Shown: piece after piece, positions 17,331-25,456 of the stretch
Position numbering within the stretch: the stretch's first letter is position 1
How the letters are laid out: the number at the start of each line of letters is the position of its first letter
Assembly (NCBI GenBank): GCA_910586475.1
Contig: CAJUHM010000016.1
Span: 1 to 42,610, forward strand
Direction of reading: 5' to 3'
DNA length: 42,610 nt
Source: an uncultured Muribaculaceae bacterium
Lineage (GTDB): Bacteria; Bacteroidota; Bacteroidia; Bacteroidales; Muribaculaceae
Notes under the pieces: generated by a model
Told to the model about the DNA's origin: nothing
Databases searched by the model: none
The model's input: the letters and a program-made list of their open reading frames with translations, nothing else
Program-made: the position numbers and the translations under genes

Positions 17331-18224
17331 ATGAGAAAACAATTGATCTACAGTGCAGTGGCTCTTACGATGAGCCTCGGATTTGTTTCGTGTTCCGACG
17401 ATGACGGCCCCAAAGACCGTCTGGTTGAGATCGGCTTTGAAGGAGGCAGCAATATTCTGGCAGGTCCTACATCATACGGAGCAAACCTTTACTATGGCTA
17501 TGATGGAACTCAGTACACCGAAGCTGAATTTCCTGTGACCGACGATGTGAAACTCCACATCGGACTCAACAAAAGCGTGTGGTCCGGAGAAATCGACTTC
17601 TATGGCGGCGGCATGGCTCTCTCGCAGTGGAATATCCGCACCAATCCCGCAGAACAGTCGGCCGTAGACTGGTGGTACAGCTACAAAAACCAGTGTTCGG
17701 TCTATAACCTTCAGTCTGGCGACGGAACAAACAAGGGAGCGGGTGCTGACGGCTCCGACACCTTCGTGATCGCCAACGGCTATTCTGATAATAACTCGAT
17801 GAGCTCCAGCTCGCGTATGTACTTCACCGGCAAGGCTGAGTTTCAGGCTATCGGAATTGAAGTCTGCAACTCGAGCTTTGCCTATGGTGTGCTGATGAAC
17901 GGCAACCCCTCCGGTAATGATGCCGGAAAGAATATCAAGGAAGCTGAAGGCTGGTTCAAGGCTGAATTCTATGGCTTCGACAGCGAAGGCAATCCGACAA
18001 ACGGCGGAAATCCTGTTGAATTCTATCTCTGCGACTATCGCCCGGGATCGGCAACTTACACAGAAACAGTCTCGAAATGGACAGCCTGCGATCTCCGTGC
18101 TCTTGGCAAGGTCAATGCGATTGAGGTCAACTTCAAGGGTTCGGACACGGGTGCCTACGGCTTGAACACTCCTGCCTATGTCTGTCTTGACAATTTCACT
18201 GTTTCGGTTGATGCCGCAAACTAA
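17331..18224 (+). CDS. DUF4465 surface lipoprotein, BtuH-like B12-binding candidate
   Basis: A 297-residue lipoprotein, the first gene under the B12 riboswitch. The signal peptide ends at lipobox F-V-S-C (Cys21), followed directly by S-D-D-D, a typical Bacteroidetes export signal for the outer surface. The mature part has the DUF4465 pattern: a Y-W-S/W-N-like aromatic core, the segment around D-T-F-V-I-A-N-G-Y, and a C-terminal D-L-R-A-L-G-x-V stretch ending in a C-L-D-N-F motif. DUF4465 proteins in Bacteroides cobalamin loci include BtuH, a surface cobamide binder. It lies 15 nt before btuG in the same operon. Family and surface location are well supported; direct B12 binding by this protein is inferred from context. 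Confidence 0.82.
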   Translation: MRKQLIYSAVALTMSLGFVSCSDDDGPKDRLVEIGFEGGSNILAGPTSYGANLYYGYDGTQYTEAEFPVTDDVKLHIGLNKSVWSGEIDFYGGGMALSQWNIRTNPAEQSAVDWWYSYKNQCSVYNLQSGDGTNKGAGADGSDTFVIANGYSDNNSMSSSSRMYFTGKAEFQAIGIEVCNSSFAYGVLMNGNPSGNDAGKNIKEAEGWFKAEFYGFDSEGNPTNGGNPVEFYLCDYRPGSATYTETVSKWTACDLRALGKVNAIEVNFKGSDTGAYGLNTPAYVCLDNFTVSVDAAN

Positions 18225-18239
18225 TCAGCAACCCTGTCA

Positions 18240-19301
18240 GTGAGACTCTTAGGGCTGTTGACAACCATAATCCTTATGCTCACCGCAAGTTCCTGCATGA
18301 AATGGGACTACGGTGAGCCTGAGGATTTCGTCGTTTCAGGCAACGGACTTTTTATCGTCTGTGAAGGTAATTTTCAGTATGGAAACGGTTCGCTTTCCTA
18401 TTATGATCCGGCCGAGCGCACAGTCGTCAACGAGGCTTTCTTCCGGGCCAACGGCTATCGTCTCGGAGATGTTGCCCAGTCGATGACGATGGCCAACGGA
18501 CTGGGGTGGATCGTTGTCAATAACTCCCATGTGGTCTTCGCGATTGATCCGCAGACATTCCGCGAAGTAGGGCGCATCACCGGCTTTACGTCGCCGCGCT
18601 ACATCCATTTTGTCTCTCCGACGAAAGCCTATGTGACCCAGCTATGGGACAACCGTATTTTTATCGTAGATCCGGTGGCCTACCGTATTACCGGCCACAT
18701 AACCGTCCCCGGAATGGCATTCGATCAGGGATCGACCGAGGAGATGGTCCAGATCGGCGACTATGTCTACTGTAACTGCTGGAGCTATCAGAAAAAAATT
18801 ATCCGGATCGACACCCGGACAGATTGTGTCGACGGCGAGGTTGAGGTCGGAGTGCAGCCGACATCGCTTGTCAGCGATTGTCTCGGACGCCTGTGGACAC
18901 TGTCCGACGGTGGTTTTGATGGGAATCCCGCAGGCTATGAGTCGGCTTCGCTCTATTGCATTAACCCCGATAATCTTGAAATCGAACGTCAGTTTCAATT
19001 CCGGCGCACTGACGATCCGTCGGCACTGACGATCAACGGAACGGGTGACACAATCTACTGGATCAACCGCGATGTGTGGCGCATGGATGTCCGTTCGTCT
19101 CGTCCGCCTGTGCGCCCATTTCTCGAAGAGCGTTCGACGCGCTTCTATGGGCTGACTGTCGATCCCCGCCGGGGTGACGTCTATGTGGCAGATGCCATCG
19201 ATTATCAGCAGCAGGGAATTGTCTATCGGTTCACCGGACTCGGACAGCCGCTCGACTCTTTTTATGTCGGGATAACTCCCGGCACATTTTGTTGGAATTA
19301 G
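18240..19301 (+). CDS. btuG: BtuG, surface cobalamin-binding beta-propeller lipoprotein
   Basis: A 353-residue lipoprotein starting with GTG at 18240. The lipobox T-A-S-S-C places the lipid on Cys19. The remainder is a seven-bladed YncE-like beta propeller: repeated units with G-x-x-x-x-I-D-P/N-P-D and Y-V-x-N/Y-V-T motifs, for example around residues 98-150, 175-215 and 285-320. BtuG captures cobamides at the cell surface with very high affinity and caps BtuB. It sits between the DUF4465 gene (15-nt gap) and btuB (12-nt gap), all under the upstream B12 riboswitch, which makes the assignment strong. Confidence 0.9.
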   Translation: MRLLGLLTTIILMLTASSCMKWDYGEPEDFVVSGNGLFIVCEGNFQYGNGSLSYYDPAERTVVNEAFFRANGYRLGDVAQSMTMANGLGWIVVNNSHVVFAIDPQTFREVGRITGFTSPRYIHFVSPTKAYVTQLWDNRIFIVDPVAYRITGHITVPGMAFDQGSTEEMVQIGDYVYCNCWSYQKKIIRIDTRTDCVDGEVEVGVQPTSLVSDCLGRLWTLSDGGFDGNPAGYESASLYCINPDNLEIERQFQFRRTDDPSALTINGTGDTIYWINRDVWRMDVRSSRPPVRPFLEERSTRFYGLTVDPRRGDVYVADAIDYQQQGIVYRFTGLGQPLDSFYVGITPGTFCWN

Positions 19302-19313
19302 AATCCGGCGGTT

Positions 19314-21353
19314 ATGATCACAAAACTCAGACTGTTCATTATGATTGCGGCAGCGTCGGCTGTGGTGGTTCTTCATGCCGGAGAGCCTCAGCAGGAACTT
19401 GACAATGTGATTGTCACGGCACGCCGTCCGATGAAGGAGATCGGAATCCAGAAAACTACGTTCGACTCGACGGCGCTGAAAGAGAATGTGGCTCTTTCGA
19501 TGGCCGACGTTCTGGCCTATAACTCCTCGGTTTTTGTGAAGTCCTACGGCCGTGCGACACTTTCGACCGTGGCTTTCCGCGGAACTTCCGCCTCACACAC
19601 CCAGGTGAGCTGGAATGGAATGAGGATCAACAATCCGATGCTCGGGATGACTGATTTTTCGACGATTCCGTCATTTTTCGTTGACCGGGCCTCGCTTCTC
19701 CACGGTTCATCGTCGGTTACCGAGGCCGGAGGCGGTCTCGGCGGACTTGTGAAGCTCGGAACCGCACCGGACATGCCTGAAGGGTTCGGCCTGGCGTATA
19801 TCCAGGGAATCGGCTCGTTCCGGACTTTTGATGAGTTCGGCCGGATTACATTCCGCAATGACCGCTGGGCAACATCGACGCGTGTGGTCTATTCTTCGTC
19901 GCCCAACGACTTCAGATACACAAACCACGATAAGAAGCTGAATATCTATGACGATGACAACAATATCATCGGGCAATACAATCCGACCGAGCGAAACCGA
20001 AGCGGTTCGTTCAAGGATTTCCATGTGCTTCAGGAGGTCTATTTTACCCCCGGAGGAGGCAATCGTTTCGGGATGAGCGCATGGTTCGTGAATTCGAACC
20101 GTGAGCTTCCGATGCTGACGACCGACTATGCCGACGAGACTGACTTCGACAACCGTCAGCGCGAACGAACGTTCCGCGGAGTCGTTTCGTGGGATCATTC
20201 GCGGTCGAGCTGGAAAACCGGACTGAGGGGCGGCTATGTCAACACATGGCTCGCCTACGACTATCGCAGAGAAATGGCTCCCGGAGCGCCGATGGCAACG
20301 ATGACATGTTCGCGCTCGCGGGTCAACACTGTCTATGGGCAGGCCGAAGGGGAGTACACACCCTCCCGCAAATGGTATTTCACAACGTCGGCCTCGATCT
20401 ATCAGCACTTTGTCAGAAGCACCGACCGCTCCTCGGCAGTCGCGCCGTCGGAGTCAGAACGGATCGGTTATGACAGGGCACGTGTCGAATTCTCCGGGTC
20501 GGTATCGGCAAAGTGGCAACCGACACAATGGCTTGGAATGTCGATGATTGTCAGGGAAGAGTTGTTTGGCGACCGGTGGGCGGCTCCTGTCCCGGCTTTC
20601 TTTGTCGATGCGCTTCTGAGCCGGAAAGGTAACCTGATGGCAAAAGCATCGGTCACGCGCAACCATCGTTTTCCGTCGCTCAATGATCTTTACTTCATGC
20701 CAGGAGGCAATCCGGATCTTAAGGCCGAGGAGGGCTACACTTATGATGCCGGACTCAGCTGCCTTGTCGGTGAGGCGGACCACTTCAGCCTCAGCGGAAG
20801 TGCGACATGGTTTGATTCGAAAATCGACAACTGGATCATATGGCTACCCACAACCAAAGGCTTTTTCTCGCCGCGCAATGTCAAGCGGGTCCATGCCTAC
20901 GGAGTCGAACTGAAAACCGGCATTGCCTGGCGTCCGCTTGAGCGTTGGCTGTTCGATTTCAATGCCTCTTACTCCTGGACTCCCTCTGTCAACATCGGCG
21001 ATAAGATGTCGTCGGCCGACCTGTCGGTTGGCAAGCAGCTTCCGTATGTACCGGTCCACTCTTCATCGTTCACCGCCCGCGTACAGCACAGAGGATGGTC
21101 GCTCCTCTACAAATGGTGCTACTACAGCCGGCGCTACACAATGTCGAGCAATGATCTTTCAATCTCCGGCTATCTGCCCGATTACTACATGAATAATATT
21201 TCACTGGAGAAAGCCTTTTCGTTCAGACCGCTTGATCTCCAGTTGAAACTGGCCGTCAACAATCTGTTCAACGAGGATTATCTTTCGGTGCTCAGCCGTC
21301 CGATGCCAGGAATCAACTTTGAATTCTTTATTGCAGTCACTCCGAAATTCTGA
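19314..21353 (+). CDS. btuB: BtuB-type TonB-dependent cobalamin receptor
   Basis: A 679-residue outer membrane receptor that imports vitamin B12 using TonB energy. The signal peptide is followed by a short TonB-box region (D-N-V-I-V-T-A, about residues 30-36), a plug domain (about 45-160, with V-A-F-R-G-T-S-A-S-H-T near 85 and a glycine-rich G-G-G-L-G-G-L near 140), and a 22-strand-type barrel. The C-terminus ends in V-N-N-L-F-N-E-D-Y and a final Phe. It lacks the N-terminal carboxypeptidase-like extension of SusC-type receptors, as expected for BtuB. It is the last gene of the riboswitch-controlled operon and the likely transport partner of BtuG. No BtuF/C/D genes are in the window. Confidence 0.92.
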   Translation: MITKLRLFIMIAAASAVVVLHAGEPQQELDNVIVTARRPMKEIGIQKTTFDSTALKENVALSMADVLAYNSSVFVKSYGRATLSTVAFRGTSASHTQVSWNGMRINNPMLGMTDFSTIPSFFVDRASLLHGSSSVTEAGGGLGGLVKLGTAPDMPEGFGLAYIQGIGSFRTFDEFGRITFRNDRWATSTRVVYSSSPNDFRYTNHDKKLNIYDDDNNIIGQYNPTERNRSGSFKDFHVLQEVYFTPGGGNRFGMSAWFVNSNRELPMLTTDYADETDFDNRQRERTFRGVVSWDHSRSSWKTGLRGGYVNTWLAYDYRREMAPGAPMATMTCSRSRVNTVYGQAEGEYTPSRKWYFTTSASIYQHFVRSTDRSSAVAPSESERIGYDRARVEFSGSVSAKWQPTQWLGMSMIVREELFGDRWAAPVPAFFVDALLSRKGNLMAKASVTRNHRFPSLNDLYFMPGGNPDLKAEEGYTYDAGLSCLVGEADHFSLSGSATWFDSKIDNWIIWLPTTKGFFSPRNVKRVHAYGVELKTGIAWRPLERWLFDFNASYSWTPSVNIGDKMSSADLSVGKQLPYVPVHSSSFTARVQHRGWSLLYKWCYYSRRYTMSSNDLSISGYLPDYYMNNISLEKAFSFRPLDLQLKLAVNNLFNEDYLSVLSRPMPGINFEFFIAVTPKF

Positions 21354-21367
21354 CCCGATACGTGGTT

Positions 21368-21406
21368 GGCCGGAACAACGTCGGCAATGACGTTGCCCCG
21401 GCCTTT
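21368..21406. terminator. Bidirectional terminator after btuB
   Basis: GGCCGG (21368-21373) and CAACGTC (21376-21382) pair with GACGTTG (21389-21395) and CCGGCC (21398-21403), with a small internal loop, followed by TTT. It lies between the convergent btuB and glutaminase-like genes. Confidence 0.75.
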
Positions 21407-21427
21407 AACCCCTTCTTTTATAATAGG

Positions 21428-22363
21428 TCAGTCAATTACTATTTTGGCGCTGTCGAACACATTAAGATCAAGCTGTTTCATGATGTGGTGGATTGCCTTG
21501 TAGGCTTTCACTGAAACGCCGTCGGGATTGACTGCAGGCGAATAGGCCGCTATCGACATGACGCCCGGATAGACACCCATGATTGTGCCGCCGAAGCTGC
21601 TCATTGCCGGGAGACCGGTTTTCATGAGCCACTTCTTTGCAAGATGGCGCGGTCCTTTGACAGCCATGAATGCCACGACCTTAGGCGAAATCTCGCCGTC
21701 GAAGGCATATTCTCCGGTGATCGGGTTGCGTCCGTCGGCGGCAAGCGTTGCGCCCATCATTGCCATCTGTTTCAGGTCGGCCTGGAGTGCTCGCAGTTTT
21801 GTCGTTGTCGAAATCACGATCGGTGCGCTGTCGTAGAGCTCGATTCCCGCAGCTGCAAGTTTGTTCTCGACGTCCGATTCGACATTGGTTTTCGACATCG
21901 ATTCAAAGAGCGAGTCGTTGAGAACCGGTGCGGACCCCATCATGTTGACGATCATGTTTTCGATTACATCATATTTGCCGTCGGCGTCGTCCTTCGGCTG
22001 GATTTTGCTGACGAGACGCAATGCTTTGGGGCAGACATTGAGACCTTCCGGTTTCTGACATTTGCAGCAGTCCTGCATGGCAGACCCTTTGTCGCAATGG
22101 CATTTGTGGTGTTGACCGAGTTTCTGTTCGCGATGTAGAGCCATCACCGGGACAAGTGCAAGGCGGTCTATAGGAGCCGCGACACATGTGTCGCCGACCT
22201 CAATTGTGCGTCCGTCGGTCAGTGTCACGACAATACCGAATTTCGATGGATCGGCATCCGCTATTCTCGGATCGACCTCTCCGCCGGTTTCTGCATCTTT
22301 GAAATTTTCGTAGATATTTCTGACCACGGCTTCTACATCAGCCAATTTAATGTGTCGTTCCAT
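21428..22363 (-). CDS. Glutaminase-fold protein lacking SxxK, with a Cys/His-rich insert
   Basis: A 311-residue cytoplasmic protein. It aligns by eye with serine-type glutaminase (GlsA): residues 38-76 match the G-I-x-x-x-T-x-D-G-x-x-x-x-x-G-D region, and residues 203-305 match the C-terminal part (N-P-I-T-G-E, K-T-G-L-P-A, then G-G-T-I-M-G-V-Y-P and S-P-A-V-N). The catalytic S-I-S-K is replaced by P-I-D-R at residues 64-67, and the N-P-x-I-N-A-G block is not recognisable, so glutaminase activity is unlikely. Residues 85-111 hold six Cys and three His (H85, H86, C88, H89, C90, C99, C100, C102, C111), which suggests metal binding. There is no signal peptide. It is monocistronic. It may be annotated as glutaminase elsewhere; I regard it as a degenerate or repurposed homologue. 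Confidence 0.75.
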   Translation of the reverse strand: MERHIKLADVEAVVRNIYENFKDAETGGEVDPRIADADPSKFGIVVTLTDGRTIEVGDTCVAAPIDRLALVPVMALHREQKLGQHHKCHCDKGSAMQDCCKCQKPEGLNVCPKALRLVSKIQPKDDADGKYDVIENMIVNMMGSAPVLNDSLFESMSKTNVESDVENKLAAAGIELYDSAPIVISTTTKLRALQADLKQMAMMGATLAADGRNPITGEYAFDGEISPKVVAFMAVKGPRHLAKKWLMKTGLPAMSSFGGTIMGVYPGVMSIAAYSPAVNPDGVSVKAYKAIHHIMKQLDLNVFDSAKIVID

Positions 22364-22477
22364 AATATTGAATATTACTTTTAATGTTTAGAGTGTTTCG
22401 TTTTGTTTCATGGTAAAAACAAAGGGTCGGCGTGAAGGTTGCCCGGAATCAGAGATTTTAAATAATATTAAGGAAAC

Positions 22478-22508
22478 TTGGCCGGAAGTGGCGAATTGAC
22501 TATTTTTG
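22478..22508 (+). promoter_or_regulatory. fkp promoter (-33/-7)
   Basis: TTG at 22478-22480 and TATTTTTG at 22501-22508 are separated by 20 nt, the standard Bacteroidales spacing. Transcription would start near 22515, leaving a leader of about 28 nt before the fkp ATG. Confidence 0.75.
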
Positions 22509-22542
22509 CGTAGTATCACATACATGTATAGAAGAATAGTCT

Positions 22543-25350
22543 ATGAATATTTTGTTGTCACTGCCCCCCAATGTTGTCAGAGGCGGGGATGTAATTCCGA
22601 AGCCCGACAGCGTCGATTTATGCTATCTCGATTCTGATCCTAAGGACCGGAAGCTGGGTTCGGGTGGTGGTACGGTCTGGATCAACGACCGTTTTCGCCG
22701 GCGTCACCCCGAAGCCGGATCCCGTTCAGTCATTGTTCATGCAGGAGGCCAGAGCCGTCGTTTGCCGGCCTATGCGACGGTCGGCAAATCCCTTACTCCG
22801 TTGCCTGTGCTTCGCTGGGCAGTCGGTGAGAAGATTGATCAGTCGCTCCTTGATCTGCAGCTTCCGTTGCTGCGGCAGATAATGGACGGGGCTACCGAAT
22901 GGCAGTCGACTCTGGTTGTCAGCGGTGACGTTCTGGTACGTGCAGGCGGGAAGCTCCCTCCGGTTCCGGAAGCCGATGTCGTTTGCTATGGTCTGTGGAC
23001 CGAAGCCGAACAGGCGGTCAACCACGGGGTTTTCTTCATTTCCCGCGACGATCAGTCAGGAACGACGCTCGATTTTATGCTTCAGAAACCCGACGCCGGA
23101 CGAATTGCCGGTCTGAGCCGGTCGCATTACTATCTGATGGATGTCGGATTGTGGCTGTTGAGCGACAGGGCTATGGAGGTTCTGCGCCGGCGGTCGACCG
23201 ATGCCGACGGCAGTTGCCGGTTCTATGATCTTTATTCCGATTTCGGATGTGCGCTCGGCGGCAACCCGTCGGCAATCGATCCGGAGGTCGCCTCGCTGAG
23301 TGTGGCAGTTGTGCCGCTGCGGGACGGCGAGTTCTATCATTTCGGAACGACATCGCAACTTATTTCATCGACTCTGGCGCTGCAGAACATCGTAGCTGAC
23401 CAAAGGAGGATCATCCATAACCGGGCGAAGCCGAATCCGGCACTTTTCGTCCAGAACTGTATTATGGGCACCCGGCTGACCGGCAGCAACAACAATGTCT
23501 GGATCGAAAATTCATATGTCGGTCCGCGGTGGCGGCTGACACAGGAGAATGTAGTGACCGGAGTGCCGGAAAACGACTGGCCCCTCGAACTTAAGCCCGG
23601 AATCTGTCTCGACATGGTGCCGATAGGAGAGACGGGGTTTGCTGTGCGTCCTTACGGCTATACCGACCCGATGCGCGGCCTGACATCGGATGTCACGACA
23701 GTTTATCTCGGCCAGAGTCTTCGGTCGTGGCTTGCTGAGAGAGCTATCGACCTGCCCGGAGAGTCAGACATTCAGGCCGCGCCTCTCTTCCCAGTTGTCG
23801 AATCGGTCGAAGATGCTGGAGTCGTTGCTCGCTGGATGACATCCGAACCCTCGCTTGAACGAGGTCGTGAGATTTGGGCCGGCGCGCAAAAGCTCAGTGC
23901 CGACGAGCTGATGGACCGGGCGGATCTCCGCCGCCTTTATCGGCAGCGACGCGATTTTCTGCGCGTCAACTTGAAAATGCTCCATGAGAATCCGGACAGT
24001 GTGTTCTATCAGCTCGACCTCGACGACGCCGCAAGAAAATATGTTGAATTCGGGCTTGAGATGCCTCCTGAGATGCCCTCCGGCTGCCCTGAGGCAAGGA
24101 AATTCCAGAATCATAGCCTTCGGTCGAGAATCATGCAGTTTGCCGGGCAGGCTTTCGACGCCGAACAGCAGAAGGCGTTTCGCACGATGAGCGACATGAT
24201 TCTGTCGACAATGGATGTCAGCTCCGTCACTCCACGGCTGAGCGTCAGCCACGACCGGATTGTCTGGGGACGAAGTCCGGTGAGGATTGATCTCGCGGGA
24301 GGGTGGACGGATACTCCGCCATATTCGCTGCTTCATGGCGGTTCGGTTGTCAACATGGCAGTCGAACTCAACGGCCAGCCTCCGCTGCAGGTCTTTGTGA
24401 AGCCCTCGGCTGAGCGCCACATCGTGCTTCGGTCGATCGATCTCGGTGCTTCCGAGGTTCTCTGCGACTATGAGTCGATTCTGGATTTCTGTCGTGTCGG
24501 CGCACCGTTTTCGCTGCCTAAGGCTGCATTGGCGATAGCCGGTTTTGCTCCGGGATTTTCGTCGCACAATTATGGCTCGCTCGAGGAGCAGCTCGAGGAT
24601 TTCGGTTCTGGACTCGAAATAACACTTCTTTCAGCTCTTCCCGCCGGATCCGGAATGGGTACAAGTTCGATTCTTGCCGCTACTGTTCTCGGTTCGCTCA
24701 GCGATTTCTGCGGTCTGGGATGGACGGCCGATGAAATCTGTGAGCGCACTCTCGCGCTTGAGCAACTGCTGACAACCGGCGGAGGGTGGCAGGACCAGTA
24801 TGGTGGGGTCCTTCAGGGAGTCAAATTGCTCCAGACTGCCGAGGGATGTAGGCAGTCGCCGCGTATCAGCTGGCTTCCAGAGGGCATCTTCACAGATCCC
24901 CGGTTCGCTCCATGCCATATGCTGTACTATACCGGACTGACCCGCACTGCCAAAAGTATTCTTGCCGAGATTGTGCGCAGGATGTTTTTAAATCATGGTC
25001 CGACTCTGTCGCTTCTCAGTTCGATGAAGGAGCATTCGCTCGAAGTTGCCGACGCGATCCAGCGCCGCGAATTCGAACGCTTCGGCCATCTGGTCGGACG
25101 GACATGGAATCAGAACTGTCTGCTCGATTTCGGCACGTGTCCGCCGGCTGTGGCCGCTATTGTCGACGAGGTGCGCGATCTTACGCTCGGACTGAAACTT
25201 CCGGGCGCAGGAGGTGGCGGCTATCTCTATATGGTTGCGAAAGATCCCGAGGCCGCCGCGCTTATCCGTCAGCGGCTTGCCGCCCGCGCTGCCGGACGAT
25301 TCGCTGAGATGCAGATCAGTCAGGCCGGCCTTAAGATTTCCAGGTCATGA
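22543..25350 (+). CDS. fkp: Fkp, bifunctional L-fucokinase/GDP-fucose pyrophosphorylase
   Basis: A 935-residue bifunctional enzyme that phosphorylates L-fucose at C1 and joins it to GMP to make GDP-fucose, used for fucosylating capsules and surface glycoproteins. The N-terminal pyrophosphorylase half carries G-S-G-G-G-T at residues 39-44 and an H-A-G-G-Q-S-R-R-L-P segment near 66. The C-terminal half is a GHMP kinase: P-V-R-I-D-L-A-G-G-W-T-D near 580, the phosphate loop L-P-A-G-S-G-M-G-T-S-S near 700, and G-A-G-G-G-G-Y near 885. Length and order agree with Bacteroides Fkp (about 950 residues). It is a single-gene transcript with its own -33/-7 promoter and a strong downstream terminator. Confidence 0.95.
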   Translation: MNILLSLPPNVVRGGDVIPKPDSVDLCYLDSDPKDRKLGSGGGTVWINDRFRRRHPEAGSRSVIVHAGGQSRRLPAYATVGKSLTPLPVLRWAVGEKIDQSLLDLQLPLLRQIMDGATEWQSTLVVSGDVLVRAGGKLPPVPEADVVCYGLWTEAEQAVNHGVFFISRDDQSGTTLDFMLQKPDAGRIAGLSRSHYYLMDVGLWLLSDRAMEVLRRRSTDADGSCRFYDLYSDFGCALGGNPSAIDPEVASLSVAVVPLRDGEFYHFGTTSQLISSTLALQNIVADQRRIIHNRAKPNPALFVQNCIMGTRLTGSNNNVWIENSYVGPRWRLTQENVVTGVPENDWPLELKPGICLDMVPIGETGFAVRPYGYTDPMRGLTSDVTTVYLGQSLRSWLAERAIDLPGESDIQAAPLFPVVESVEDAGVVARWMTSEPSLERGREIWAGAQKLSADELMDRADLRRLYRQRRDFLRVNLKMLHENPDSVFYQLDLDDAARKYVEFGLEMPPEMPSGCPEARKFQNHSLRSRIMQFAGQAFDAEQQKAFRTMSDMILSTMDVSSVTPRLSVSHDRIVWGRSPVRIDLAGGWTDTPPYSLLHGGSVVNMAVELNGQPPLQVFVKPSAERHIVLRSIDLGASEVLCDYESILDFCRVGAPFSLPKAALAIAGFAPGFSSHNYGSLEEQLEDFGSGLEITLLSALPAGSGMGTSSILAATVLGSLSDFCGLGWTADEICERTLALEQLLTTGGGWQDQYGGVLQGVKLLQTAEGCRQSPRISWLPEGIFTDPRFAPCHMLYYTGLTRTAKSILAEIVRRMFLNHGPTLSLLSSMKEHSLEVADAIQRREFERFGHLVGRTWNQNCLLDFGTCPPAVAAIVDEVRDLTLGLKLPGAGGGGYLYMVAKDPEAAALIRQRLAARAAGRFAEMQISQAGLKISRS

Positions 25351-25383
25351 CCGCCGGTTTTCCTGCGGAACTTTTCTGAAACA

Positions 25384-25438
25384 TACTGACATAAAAAAAC
25401 CGGAGTCTGCATCAGACTCCGGTTTTTTTATGTCAGTA
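25384..25438. terminator. Perfect 26-bp inverted-repeat bidirectional terminator
   Basis: The arms 25384-25409 and 25413-25438 are perfectly complementary with a 3-nt loop. The GC core CCGGAGTCTG is flanked by A7 on one side and T7 on the other, so it can end transcription of both fkp (plus) and the OmpA/TPR lipoprotein gene (minus). Confidence 0.95.
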
Positions 25439-25456
25439 CTGACCGTTGAGGGTCTC

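Noticed and set aside
22364..22542. Possible divergent operator between the glutaminase-like gene and fkp
   Set aside because: Only AT-rich sequence and the fkp promoter could be recognised; no convincing dyad symmetry.
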